A stretch of 64,000 nucleotides of DNA from Laburnicola sp. R22_1 (taxonomy: Eukaryota; Ascomycota; Dothideomycetes; Pleosporales; Didymosphaeriaceae). The notes beneath the pieces are model-generated. The model was given only the letters and a program-made list of their open reading frames with translations. It was not told the DNA's origin and made no database searches. Positions 1 through 9,665 of this stretch are shown piece by piece. The position numbers were made by a program, and so were the translations under genes. Position 1 is the stretch's first letter, and the number at the start of each line of letters is the position of its first letter. The DNA lies in contig JACONQ010000001.1 in the NCBI GenBank assembly GCA_014281115.1, forward strand, positions 3,286,001 through 3,350,000, read 5' to 3'.

Positions 1-1
1 A

Positions 2-1881
2 CCGAGGTGGACGGTCGAATGAGCCCGACGGCCGAATGAGCCACCCCACCACGACAACACCTCAACTTCAACACGCGATAACTCTACCACTATGAGCTTG
101 ATTGAGGCTGCGATTGCAGCGATTGAATTGCTAGGACCTACAGAAAAATTTAGCTATAGACAGATTGCGAGAGATTATGGTTGTAGCCGTGTAACGCTCG
201 CGCGGCGACACTAAGGCATCTCAAGGTCACGCAGTATAATGGCGGAGAATTAACAAGCTCTTTATCCATAACAGGAACTAGAGCTTCTACACTATATTAA
301 ATGTCTTACAAATCAAGGCCTACCACCTACACGAGCTATGATACGAAATTTCGCCTCGCAGATTATGCAGAAAGAGGTTGGAGTATACTGGGTTGATCGC
401 TTTGTGCACCGACACCTAGACGAGCTTATCTCAAAATGGACAACGGGTATTGACAATAGTTGCCATAAGGCTGATTTAGGGAGGAAGTATAGCCTCTACT
501 TTAACCTTCTATGCGAGAAGATTAATTAGTATTACGTTGAGGCGCGTTATACCTACAATATGGATGAGAAGGGCTTTATGCTTGGTGTTGTAGGTCGCTT
601 GAAGAGGATCTTTAGTAGGGCTTTATATGAGGATGGGAAGAGGAGGGGTACTATCCAGGATGGCTCTTGAGAGTGGATAACGCTGCTGGCCTGTATCTGC
701 GCTGATGGATCTTACCTTGAGCCCGCTCTCATCTATCAGTCAGCCTTAGGATCGATATAGGACTCCTGGCTACAGGCCCTCAATCATGCGACTTATCAGG
801 TTCGAATCTCCTTATCGCCCTCTGGCTGGACGAATAACAATATTGGCCTTGCGTGGCTTAAACAGGTGTTTGATTGCGGTACAAAGGCGAAGGCTCGATC
901 TTCCTATTGATTGCTCATCCTAGATGGCCATAGATCTCACCTCACAATGGATTTTATTAAGTACTGCAATTAGAACAAGATCCTCCTCGCTGTATATTCT
1001 CCTTATTCAACCTATACGCTGCAGCCGCTTGATGTAGCTATGTTCAAGCCTTAAGTGCCTCAAACTAGAGGAAGACTGAAGACCTACTGCGTTAGGTAGT
1101 GAAGGATTGAGGTGATAAACGAGCTCAAAAGCTAAGCTAGGCCTTCCACCAAATCTCAACTTAAAAGACCCTCCTTGAGTATGAGGTCAAGGGCCTACGC
1201 GAGGCTCTGATCAACGAGAGAACGCGTAGGAAGCGAGGCAAGCCTCTCCTACTTAAGGAGCCTGAGGAGTATTAAGGTGGAGCTATATTTTGGTCTCCAA
1301 GGAAGGTGAAGGAGGCACGTGATCGCCGGCAGCTCCAGGAGCGCGAGGAGGAGCAGGTACAACACCAAAAAGCTGAGACAAATAGGCTTCGTAAAGAGGC
1401 AAGACAGGCAAAGGCGAAGGAGAAGGAAATAAGGCGTTAGGCGAGGGCTGCAGCCAATCTGGTAAAGGAGAAGGAGAAGGCGGAGAAGGCTGCTGAACAG
1501 GCCTCTAGGGCAGCTGCTCGTAGGACTGCAAAACGACTCCAACAAGCTCTTAAAACCTCTTAAAAGGGCAAAAAGCGCAGCCTTAAGGCTTCTGCAAAAG
1601 CAACTCTTAAAAAGAGAGCTGTTGTGAGGCCCGTAGGTAGGGGAGAGCCTCAGCGTGCTGCTGCGGGCGCGCCAGCTCTCAGGTCACGACGCAGCCGCAG
1701 CATCACACCTTCTACGCGATATCAATAGCTATATATATCAATTAAAGCCTATAGATATCACCACTAGAAAATATCGCGATAATAGCTATTGTGTGAGGCT
1801 CTACAGCCTCAAGTTGTGGGGCTGTTTTGGTGTTCAAGGTGGCTCATTCGGCCGTCGGGCTCATTCGACCGTCCACCTCGG
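2..1881 (+). mobile_element. Fot1/pogo-like (Tc1/mariner superfamily) DNA transposon with 44-bp TIRs
   Basis: Bases 2-45 are repeated as an exact inverted copy at 1838-1881. Within each terminal repeat a roughly 16-bp motif (ACGGYCGAATGAGCC) occurs twice in tandem, as in elements whose transposase binds sub-terminal direct repeats. A TA lies immediately outside the right end (1882-1883). Base 1 is an A, consistent with a TA at the left end, though its T lies outside the window. The interior carries a broken DDE transposase. Assignment to Tc1/mariner, Fot1/pogo branch, rests on the TA target, TIR length and transposase motifs. Confidence 0.88.
92..1650 (+). pseudogene. Degenerate Fot1/pogo transposase (DDE type)
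   Basis: The reading starts at an ATG at 92, giving MSLIEAAIAAIELLG, followed by a helix-turn-helix-like stretch (FSYRQIARDYGCSRVTLARR) that runs into a stop near 213. Further on, short segments in shifting frames carry DDE_1-type landmarks: NMDEKGFMLGV (about 557-590, first catalytic Asp), LLILDGHRSH (about 908-940, second Asp) and TLQPLDVAMFKP (about 1017-1053, third acidic region). The tail (about 1300-1600) is very rich in Lys, Arg, Ala and Glu. Many in-frame TAG/TGA codons and frame changes show that no functional protein is made. The element may still be mobilisable in trans because its TIRs are intact; that is inference. Confidence 0.82.
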
Positions 1882-1883
1882 TA

Positions 1884-2579
1884 CTGTGTTCGTGCACTCA
1901 ACGCCCGGATTCAGTCAACGCCCGCCTTTTACTAGGAAAATCAAAGAAAATAAGCAACTTCACAGCTATATAACTCTTTAGCTACTTTTTCTTTTTAAAA
2001 GCTTTCTTAATTAAAGTTATAGAGAAAGACTATCTCTATAACTCTAGAATTTTGGTTTTCTAATAATAATTAATTTTAAGAAAAAAGTATAAAAGTACTA
2101 AAACTTAAGTCTCTAAATTTAAAAATAATTTTTTTAGAAGTAAAGTATGCTGTTTAGAATATAGTTTATATTAAGACTTTTTTTTATAAAGGACTACTTA
2201 AGAAGATAGATTATCTTTCCTAATTTTTTTATTTAAAAAAATAAAAAGATAACATAACTTTCTAGTTAATAGTTTTATTAGAAAGAACTTAATATAAACT
2301 ATATTCTAAACAGCATACTTTACTTCTAAAAAAAATTATTTTTAAATTTAGAGACTTAAGTTTTAGTACTTTTATACTTTTTCTTAAAATTAATTATTAT
2401 TAGAAAACCAAAATTCTAGAGTTATAGAGATAGTCTTTCTCTATAACTTTAATTAAGAAAGCTTTTAAAAAGAAAAAGTAGCTAAAGAGTTATATAGCTG
2501 TGAAGTTGCTTATTTTCTTTGATTTTCCTAGTAAAAGGCGGGCGTTGACTGAATCCGGGCGTTGAGTGCACGAACACAG
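1884..2579. mobile_element. Foldback (long-TIR) non-autonomous element, TA target duplication
   Basis: Positions 1884-2175 are repeated in inverted orientation at 2288-2579: two arms of about 292 bp with only a few single-base differences, separated by a 112-bp AT-rich spacer. The outer 11 bp are CTGTGTTCGTG and its complement, and TA flanks both sides (1882-1883 and 2580-2581). The outer 55 bp or so of each arm are GC-rich and the rest is AT-rich. No coding capacity is visible. It is best described as a snapback MITE of Tc1/mariner type. The TA on its left is also the right TA of the neighbouring pogo element, so one inserted at the edge of the other. Confidence 0.85.
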
Positions 2580-2591
2580 TAGTCATAGTAG

Positions 2592-3972
2592 AGCATCACC
2601 AAAAAAAGCATTTCGTGCAGTGGACTTTCAAAAACCATCCGCGATGCTGCGTGGGTCACCAAGAAGCTGAATCTATGCTACTTGTGGGTCGACTGTCTCT
2701 GCATAATCCAGGGAGTTAAGGAAGACTTCGACCGAGAATCTCACACAATGGCATCTGTTTATCAAAATTCATATTTCACAGTTGCAGCCACAGGAGCCAG
2801 CGATGCGACAGGGGGTCTCTTTGGTCGGTCACCCAAAGAATCATACGTGGAGGTACCATGCGATAGTACGAACGCAAAACACGGGTCCATGTATTTCGGA
2901 TTTCATCAACAAGCAGAAGCATCCATTTTCGACGCACCACTCAATAAAAGAGGATGGGTACTCCAGGAACATCTCTTCGCTCGAAGGACGGTATATTTCG
3001 CAGCCAATCAGCTTTATTGGGAGTGCGGCAAGACCTTCGTGGGCGAGGATAATACCTCAGTCACCGGTGATGCCGATATGTCTTTTCCAAATCGCGGGTT
3101 TCTCTGTTTCGTGCTCGATGGGGTAAAGCGCTTCCAACGAGATCCCCAATCCACAGAAAAGTTATGGGCAGATAATATTGCTAACATCTACAGTATCTGG
3201 GCACAAATCATAAGATTCTATACCACCCGCAACCTTACTAACCCAAATAACAAAATTCCCGCCATACTTTCTCTCTTGCTCAAACTCCAGCGGACCCTCA
3301 ATAAGTACAAATGGGCCCTTGACCCTTTGTTAGCCCTTAGCCCTTCGTTAGGTACCCTCAATTGTGCGTTCTATCTTTGCGAAGGTCTCTTATTTAGCTA
3401 GCCATACCTAGAAATGCAAGGTTTGTTGTGGCGCGCGGCGCGAGGTATTACTTTGCAAAGACCAGTAAACCAACGCGCTCAAACATAGACATAGGCATCG
3501 CTGGACGGCGCAATCAATTTCCTTAGTCTAAAATACAAAACATACAATGGTGCGCTCAAAATTTCCAACTAGTATACGGGTTTTATAAATCCGCATAACA
3601 CAGATGTCACTGTGCTTAGCGTTTGTACGCACAGAGCTCCCAGTCTCCCACCATGCGAAGCTCTCCTACTTAACGGCATAACCCTCGAATGCTTCGCAAC
3701 CCAACCCACGACCGCTCTTTGGGATTTTCAGCACGCTGAAACCAAGCTCAACCATGTCTATACCGAACAGGGCGACTCCATCGAAGCGGATGTACAATAC
3801 AACGTGGCAGATGAGCGCCCCGACTGAATGTGGCTCATCCCGATGTTAGTTCGCTGGAGTGGCGTACCGTCACCCATCTACTATTGTTTGATGGTTAAGA
3901 AAGCTGCAAATTATCCTTTCAAGGAACAAGTGTTTGAAAGAGTGGGTGTTGGGATAGTCTTAGATATTACGT
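2592..3972 (+). pseudogene. HET-domain (heterokaryon incompatibility) gene relic, truncated by transposons
   Basis: An open frame reading KTIRDAAWVTKKLNLCYLWV (about 2630-2690) continues into DCLCIIQG, TMASVYQNSYFTVAA, RGWVLQEHLFARRTVYF and WAQIIRFYTTRNLTNPNNKI. These are the standard landmarks of the fungal HET domain. The upstream half of the domain (the SYCWG region) is absent, because the foldback element ends at 2579 and two TAG codons lie at 2586-2591. After about 3265 the protein no longer resembles HET and ends at 3401. From 3612 a second piece in the same frame resembles the C-terminal part of HET proteins (WLIPMLVRW, FERVGVGIVLD), interrupted by a TGA at 3825-3827 and ending near 3972. 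The original start is gone and the centre has decayed. HET proteins trigger cell death on meeting a genetically different strain, and loss of such loci is common. Confidence 0.8.
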
Positions 3973-5274
3973 AGTTTAGGGGCTGTGAAAAGAGATTTCT
4001 TACGCTGGTTAAATAGGCGGTTAGGTCGAAGTGGCTCATATGATGCTTTCCCAAGGTAGATAGATAATGGCACTAGGAGTGAACTATCGTCTGCTCTCAA
4101 TTCCTTGCTTTTTCAATCATAATTTTCAAACTAGTAGTTGAAATAGTAAACAACGTAAGAACCCCTCTTCTTGTTAAATTTACCATCTTTCTAGGTAAAA
4201 GTAGTACACTCTTAGGTTGCCACATCAATAGTAGATATTACATACCTACTCCGGGTTTTCTCATTCATTCATATCCGTTTATAGTTGGCTTAAATGTTAA
4301 AGCGCACCTGTGAAGTTATACAGGTAGCTTACTAGTCTAGCCTACACATATCTTCTACACAGCTACGCTTTACCAAATACATAAAATAAGTAGTCCTACA
4401 TTAGATCAAAAGCGCTAATTACAAAGAAACTCATCAACCTAGGTGTAATAATTTGGTCTGCATATATAACACACACACATGCATATCAAGCGCGCACAAA
4501 CTTCAACAGTCTCCACAAGATTAAGCAAGGCTAACAAAAAGACATATGGCTCAAACAAGGAAGCGAGGATACAAGTGAGGATAGCTTTGAGACAAATTAG
4601 CGTGCTGAGCAATTAAGTGCAGCACGCTCGAGTGCAAAGGCTAGGAATCATACCAGGACTCCAGAGGGAGATGTTAAAGAGGTGATAAAGCCGGGACCTG
4701 GGTTAGCAGTTGCGGAGGAAGTATTGATGAGACTTGGGCAACGTATATTCACAGCTCGAGTTCAAGTTTAAGTGCTACATGGGTACGTTTCCCTTTGTCC
4801 TGCGAGCGGTCCTTGCTACATTATTCAACATTGTATGATGATGTAAATGTCACAGCCCAATTATTGAAATGATAACCAATGACAGGTAACAGTTGATTCC
4901 GGTGTGTGATAGCCCGGCGCACCTCAGCGCATAAACAGAACAGTTTCCAGAACAGCCATAATGATTCATCCGAGTGACAACAGCTTGCCAAACTCCACTG
5001 CTAGTCCCTACGCAAATCAAGTTAAGTCAAATTTCAGCCTTGAAATTTTCCCACGAAAAACCTCATAGTTCTCACCTCACCTATGTAGGTACCCCACCTA
5101 CCCCCCTACCTACAAGCCACACCCCTTACACTAGGCAAAATCCAACCCTGAGTCTGGCCCCGGACGTCCAGCCAAGGCTCAGTACACCCACCACCACTAC
5201 ACCATGCTCGTTAGCAACCCTTCATAAACCACACACCCAACACTGCAGCATGTGCATTCCTCCCAAGCTCCAGT
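3973..5274. other. Intergenic, mixed AT-rich stretch with repeat scraps
   Basis: No intact gene seen. A segment at 4261-4294 (TCATTCATTC then ATATCCGTTTATAGT) recurs with small changes at 40517-40554, so it is a dispersed repeat scrap. Around 4590-4770 one plus-strand frame reads coherently (for example VIKPGPGLAVAEEVLMRLGQ) without starting at an ATG and may be the tail of a lost gene or element. The remainder is unassigned. Confidence 0.5.
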
Positions 5275-5520
5275 CTAGACATACGTATAAAATGTACAAG
5301 CGCACCCCGCATCGACGCGGTAGTAATACGGCACGCCTTCAATCTGCTGACAGACGGTGCCCGCGACATGATTGAGAGTGCGGCGCTCGACAACATCGGA
5401 GTTGGCGATGGTGCTGTTGACGATGCCGCAGGAGGCAGGGGCGGTGGGTTTGGGGGGTGGGATGGCGGTAACGGTTGATAGGATGGCGAGAATGGGGGTG
5501 AGGAGGGCGGGGAAATGCAT
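5275..5520 (-). CDS. Small secreted protein, 81 aa, four cysteines
   Basis: A single-exon frame of 81 aa. Residues 1-20 (MHFPALLTPILAILSTVTAI) form a typical signal peptide with a hydrophobic core and a small residue before a Pro-rich stretch (IPPPKPTAPA). The mature part of about 60 residues has four Cys (SCG, VCQQ, and a CAC pair near the end), which could make two disulfide bonds, and ends FYTYV. No family is recognised. Size, secretion signal and Cys content match small secreted proteins of plant-associated fungi, some of which act as effectors, but no function is shown. The upstream region (5521-5700) is ordinary. It lies between repeat-rich DNA on its left and a large membrane-protein gene on its right. 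It may be longer if an unseen intron exists. Confidence 0.6.
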   Translation of the reverse strand: MHFPALLTPILAILSTVTAIPPPKPTAPASCGIVNSTIANSDVVERRTLNHVAGTVCQQIEGVPYYYRVDAGCACTFYTYV

Positions 5521-6322
5521 TTTAATGGTAATGTTGGGATTGGTGTGGTGTTGGTGACATATGTCTTGATGGTGATAGAGTGGATGTGTGGAAAAAGAAA
5601 GGAAAGAGCTTGGTTTGAAGTATTTGTCCTCGCTGCTTGGACAAAATCTTACTCAGGCTGGAATATTGAAGTTTACCTGACGTGCTTGATGGGGGCCGAG
5701 TAACTATTAGCTTACTACGCCCCGCGTTGGGTGAGGGGACAGGCTTACTCCGCCCTGCATTGGGTGGTTAGTAGCTTAGTAGATTTCAGTTGCCTTTTCC
5801 CACTTCACAATTCTTGAGGCTCCGACACTTAACGGCCACGCATCATATTAGCATCCGTCATACATTAGAGCAAGGTAGAAAAAGACAGATTCAAATCTCA
5901 ACTAAACACGAAAACACCATCGATCATGCATTCGTAATCTTATCCAAGAACGAACTACGCATTTTTACCCCACACTACACCATTAAAATAAGACTAGAAA
6001 AAGATAAAAAGATAAAAAAGGACAGTATATATTCAAACTTCAAACTCAACAACAAAAGAAAACCCACCATACACAGCAACCAACACTCAACCCACATCCA
6101 ACCCAGCACCCTCCCCATCCCCCTCACCAGTAAGCCGAGCCATAAGCAACCGCCCCAGCCCCATCAGCCCATCCTCCTCCCATCCAGCATCAGCATCATC
6201 ACCAGCACAACAATCCCACCAATAACACGCTCCAAAGCCCATACCATCCAAATCTCACCACCTACACGCCTCACACCGCTCACACCGCAACCCACCCCCG
6301 CATTCCCCCCATCCACCTTCCC
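5521..6322. other. Intergenic: SSP upstream region and 3' side of the next gene
   Basis: Contains the upstream region of the small secreted protein (leftwards) and the 3' flank of the 1,039-aa protein gene, which is CA/CCA-rich between about 6060 and 6320. The degenerate repeat pair at 5711-5769 lies here. No further gene is supported. Confidence 0.5.
5711..5769. repeat. Imperfect direct repeat, 26 bp x 2
   Basis: CTTACTACGCCCCGCGTTGG (5711 onward) recurs as CTTACTCCGCCCTGCATTGG (5744 onward), each followed by GTG. Similar ACTATTAGCTTACTA and GTTAGTAGCTTAGTA strings flank the pair. The differences are mostly C/T transitions. Possibly the remnant of a small terminal-repeat element. Confidence 0.5.
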
Positions 6323-9300
6323 TCATCCATCCCCCTCCACCGTCGCAGTCGCAGAACTACCCCCCGGGGTCACCGTCCTATTCCGCTCCACAGGCATAGG
6401 TTTCGGACTCTTCTCCACCGCCTTCGCAGTAGGATCATCCTCCTCATAATCCTCATCATCCTCAACCGCATTCGCCCTACCAACCAACCCCCTCCCAAGC
6501 GCACGCTCCCACCTCACCGGCGGCGCGTCGGCGCTTCGTCGCGCTGCACTGGTGGGAGAAGCAGCGCTGGAAGCAGCATCCCTCCCCGCCAAACCCAAAT
6601 GCACAGTCCTCGTAACCGTCTCCAGGGACGTAACCAGCACCACCTTCGTCGTCGTCTCCACCGCCGCCGCCGTCGTAACCGTCGTAAGCGCACGCACCGC
6701 CCTAACCAAATCCCCCAGCAACACAAACAACCAAGGAATAGTACCGCGTCGAGAAACTGCAGCGCTAGACCTCTCCCTCCCTCCCAGCACACCCGTTGCT
6801 TTAGGCTTAGGCTTAGCTACCTCCGGAAGGTTGGGTTTCGGAATATCAGGCTTCGGCTTCAACTTATCTGGGAGATGGGGTTTCGGAATATCAGGCTTGG
6901 GCTCTAACTTATCTGGGATTTCGAGGTTCGGAATATCAGGCTTAAGCTTAGGCTTTCCTAGGAGTTTCGGAATCCAGGATCTGATACCTTTTCTAGCTTC
7001 TAGGGATGCGGCGGTGGTGGTGGTAGATGCTGTTTCTGTGGCTGTCGCTGGCGCTGTGGGCGAAGAAGGTAGATGGTGCAAAGCAGCTGTTTGCGGTGTC
7101 GTCTGCGGTAGGGGGAGTGGTAGAGTCGTGCTACCAGCAGAAACTCCACCGACAGCAGCACGCACGAGTCGCGCGAGAGATCCGAGGAGGAGGAAGGGGA
7201 GGGGGATGGTGTAGCGGGGGGGAGAGGGGCTACTCGCCATGCTCAGCTCAGGGATGTGTATTTGTCCGGGCGGTGATGTCGACGGCGCTGGGGCTGCGTT
7301 GGGATCGTGTTGGTTGGGAAGGAAGGGGGCAATGTCGCGCAGGGAGAGATTTGCTTTCGTGGATAGGGAGGTGGCTTGTTGGAGAGTGGGTGGAGATGTT
7401 GGGAGCGGGATAGTTAATCGCTGCGCTGGACGCGCTGGTATTGGATTTCCTGCCCAACCATCATCGTTCTTCTTGATAGCAGCACTGACAAACGGCGCCC
7501 ACCCCCTCTCCGCATCTCCTGCACTACCCCCGCTCCCCACAAACCCGATTTTGATTTGCTCACCCGACATCTTCATCCCTTCAACAGCACGCTGAACCCC
7601 ATCCCCCACCCTCATCGTCCCAATTCCAATCCCAACAACCCCACCCATAGCACCAAGCGGCGCCCCAAAAAAGTCCGCAAATCCAGTTTGAACGCCGGAG
7701 TATGGGCGCCACGTAGGGCCAAGCGATACACTGCCCAGAGTCATAACAGCAAAAGCAACAGCGAAGAAAAAAGCGAGACCCTGCACCGGAAAACCCTTCA
7801 TCCCACCCCACGAGCCAGATAGTTTGCTGTAGAACCCAGGCGGTCGAAACCGCGTCTCAGCCCCGCTTGTAAGATGCCAACGATACCCATCGTTAGGCAG
7901 GGATATGCTTGTCGATTGAACCGCGGCCGTGGCCGTCGTCATCGATGCTGTTTGGTTGGGTAGCGGTATTGTGGTTGTCGGTGCCTGTGGAAGGGTGTCC
8001 TGTGCGAGTGCATTCGGGACCGTCGCACCCCAAGCCATCGCCGCGAAGACGATACTCGCAATACCATTCCGCCAGCGCACAAGTCTCAAGAACCAAACAA
8101 AAATCCAAGGTGCAACGACAGCCCGCGTACCGAGACTCGCCAAATCCGATTCCTCGACTCCACTTCCGCCTGTAGAACGTGCCTCAAACACCACACGAGG
8201 CCTCGTCGCAGCAGGGACTCCCGTCGCAGCGACGTGCGCAATCGTATACGGCATCCCGCCCCTTTCCCACAAGTCATCCATTTCCCCGGTACTCTTATGC
8301 GTGTATGTCGTCGTCTCGGCGGACGTCTTCGCTCCCATGGTCGAACTCGTTGTCGTGGAATGCTTCTCCGTGCCGGTAAGCGACGGCGACGAACGGGCGC
8401 TCCGACTCATTTCCGAGACCCAGGCCGTCACATCCTGCGTTCCACGATCTAGGGAATCCGTCGTCGTGGATGCGTCCAGCTCCCGGGTCGACGACGCAGT
8501 GGCCACCGCCGTGTGCACGGTGAGATTGCAATCGATGCAGGTGTGGTTGGTTAGCGTGAGGTTCGACTGCATCGCTGAGACAAGGTCGTGCCGGGTGTTC
8601 GCGATAGCCACCAGAGAGAGTACGAAGGCGAGGAAGGCGAGGACGATGGCGAGGACGATGGCGATGGCGATGGCGCACCATTGACACTTTGGGCTGGAGA
8701 GCTTGGAAGGTAGTTTTTTGTTTTTGAATTTGTTGAGGTCGAAATAGTGTACGACTCCTTCAGATTGAGTAGCCTGCTCGTCAGCATGACGAGGGGGGAT
8801 GGGGAAGGCTGGAGGTACATGGACTCCTCCAGGTAGAGTAGCCTGTCCGCCAGCAGGACGATGGGGGCCGTCGAAATCTGGAGGCATACTTTGTGCAAAA
8901 TCCGCCATCTCTCTCTCATTCTCCAGGTGCGGCTTATTACCGAGATGCTCTTTGAACTTTGACGTCCGTCCCGAGCTCCCTTGATGATCGGCTACAAAGT
9001 TCCGACTATTCCCGCCATTCCCTCCACTATACTTTAAGCTCTGTTGTTCAAATCCGTCGTTGTCGTACGGATTGCTGGACGACTGTGCATGGCTCGGATA
9101 GCACTGTTCAGGCAACGGAGGCAGGTGTTCCATATTTTCGTTCTGCGTCGCGACAGGACGCACGGCTTCTGGAGACGAAGGGTGCGAATGGAGAGAATCA
9201 GACGGGGAGAATGGCTGCGTAGATGGACCGCCGATATCTGGAGTCACGATTCTTCGATGGCCGTGCGTTACGTTTTCGAAGGAGTATACCGTGCCAGGAG

Positions 9301-9442
9301 AGCGGATACCCGGTGAATTTGGACTTATAGGAGAGATGGATGAATCTGCTTGGGGTTTGGATATTGGTGGTCTGCTCGAAGCTGGTAGTTTGGTGGTAAT
9401 GTTGAGTGGGTTATCTGTCGATTTTGCAAAAGGGGTTTTCAT
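6323..9442 (-). CDS. Large Pro/Ser/Thr-rich membrane protein of unknown function, 1,039 aa
   Basis: A single long frame. I start at the second ATG (9442, MKTPFAKSTD) because the upstream one (9532) precedes a hydrophobic, Pro-rich leader that looks like translated 5' UTR; this choice is uncertain. Residues 1-250 are hydrophilic and rich in Pro, Ser and Asn. A strong transmembrane segment follows at about 255-283, preceded by Lys-rich KNKKLPSKL, then a Ser/Thr-rich stretch with NLT/NHT glycosylation sequons. Further hydrophobic segments lie near 445-475, 552-575, 745-768 and 900-918. Residues about 830-880 hold three tandem copies of a 14-16-residue unit built on KPDIPxPxLPDKL. The C-terminus is acidic (EDDEDYEEDD) and then Pro-rich. 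No enzyme motif or known family is recognised. Long overlapping frames on the other strand are GC-rich shadows. It may really be two genes, or contain introns. Confidence 0.6.
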   Translation of the reverse strand: MKTPFAKSTDNPLNITTKLPASSRPPISKPQADSSISPISPNSPGIRSPGTVYSFENVTHGHRRIVTPDIGGPSTQPFSPSDSLHSHPSSPEAVRPVATQNENMEHLPPLPEQCYPSHAQSSSNPYDNDGFEQQSLKYSGGNGGNSRNFVADHQGSSGRTSKFKEHLGNKPHLENEREMADFAQSMPPDFDGPHRPAGGQATLPGGVHVPPAFPIPPRHADEQATQSEGVVHYFDLNKFKNKKLPSKLSSPKCQWCAIAIAIVLAIVLAFLAFVLSLVAIANTRHDLVSAMQSNLTLTNHTCIDCNLTVHTAVATASSTRELDASTTTDSLDRGTQDVTAWVSEMSRSARSSPSLTGTEKHSTTTSSTMGAKTSAETTTYTHKSTGEMDDLWERGGMPYTIAHVAATGVPAATRPRVVFEARSTGGSGVEESDLASLGTRAVVAPWIFVWFLRLVRWRNGIASIVFAAMAWGATVPNALAQDTLPQAPTTTIPLPNQTASMTTATAAVQSTSISLPNDGYRWHLTSGAETRFRPPGFYSKLSGSWGGMKGFPVQGLAFFFAVAFAVMTLGSVSLGPTWRPYSGVQTGFADFFGAPLGAMGGVVGIGIGTMRVGDGVQRAVEGMKMSGEQIKIGFVGSGGSAGDAERGWAPFVSAAIKKNDDGWAGNPIPARPAQRLTIPLPTSPPTLQQATSLSTKANLSLRDIAPFLPNQHDPNAAPAPSTSPPGQIHIPELSMASSPSPPRYTIPLPFLLLGSLARLVRAAVGGVSAGSTTLPLPLPQTTPQTAALHHLPSSPTAPATATETASTTTTAASLEARKGIRSWIPKLLGKPKLKPDIPNLEIPDKLEPKPDIPKPHLPDKLKPKPDIPKPNLPEVAKPKPKATGVLGGRERSSAAVSRRGTIPWLFVLLGDLVRAVRALTTVTTAAAVETTTKVVLVTSLETVTRTVHLGLAGRDAASSAASPTSAARRSADAPPVRWERALGRGLVGRANAVEDDEDYEEDDPTAKAVEKSPKPMPVERNRTVTPGGSSATATVEGDG

Positions 9443-9665
9443 GGGGAAATCTGTAGGAAGGTTGGAAGTAGGTGGATGGTATGAATAAATGAGGAAGAGA
9501 AATGACAAGTGAGGGGGGGATAGTTCATGCAAAAATTAAGGTGCGAGAGAGATGACTGGAGAAAGAGAAGTCGTAGTCATAGGTGTGACAGTCGAAAGAG
9601 TTGAATCACACGTCGATAGAAGGGTATCAAGATGACCCAGGAAGGACAGGGCATAGGTATATTGC

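Noticed and set aside
6552..7214. Long plus-strand open frame opposite the 1,039-aa gene
   Set aside because: It is the complement of GC-rich repeated Pro/Thr codons of the minus-strand gene; no domain, start context or splice pattern.
7929..8684. 251-aa plus-strand frame
   Set aside because: Antisense shadow of the same large minus-strand gene.
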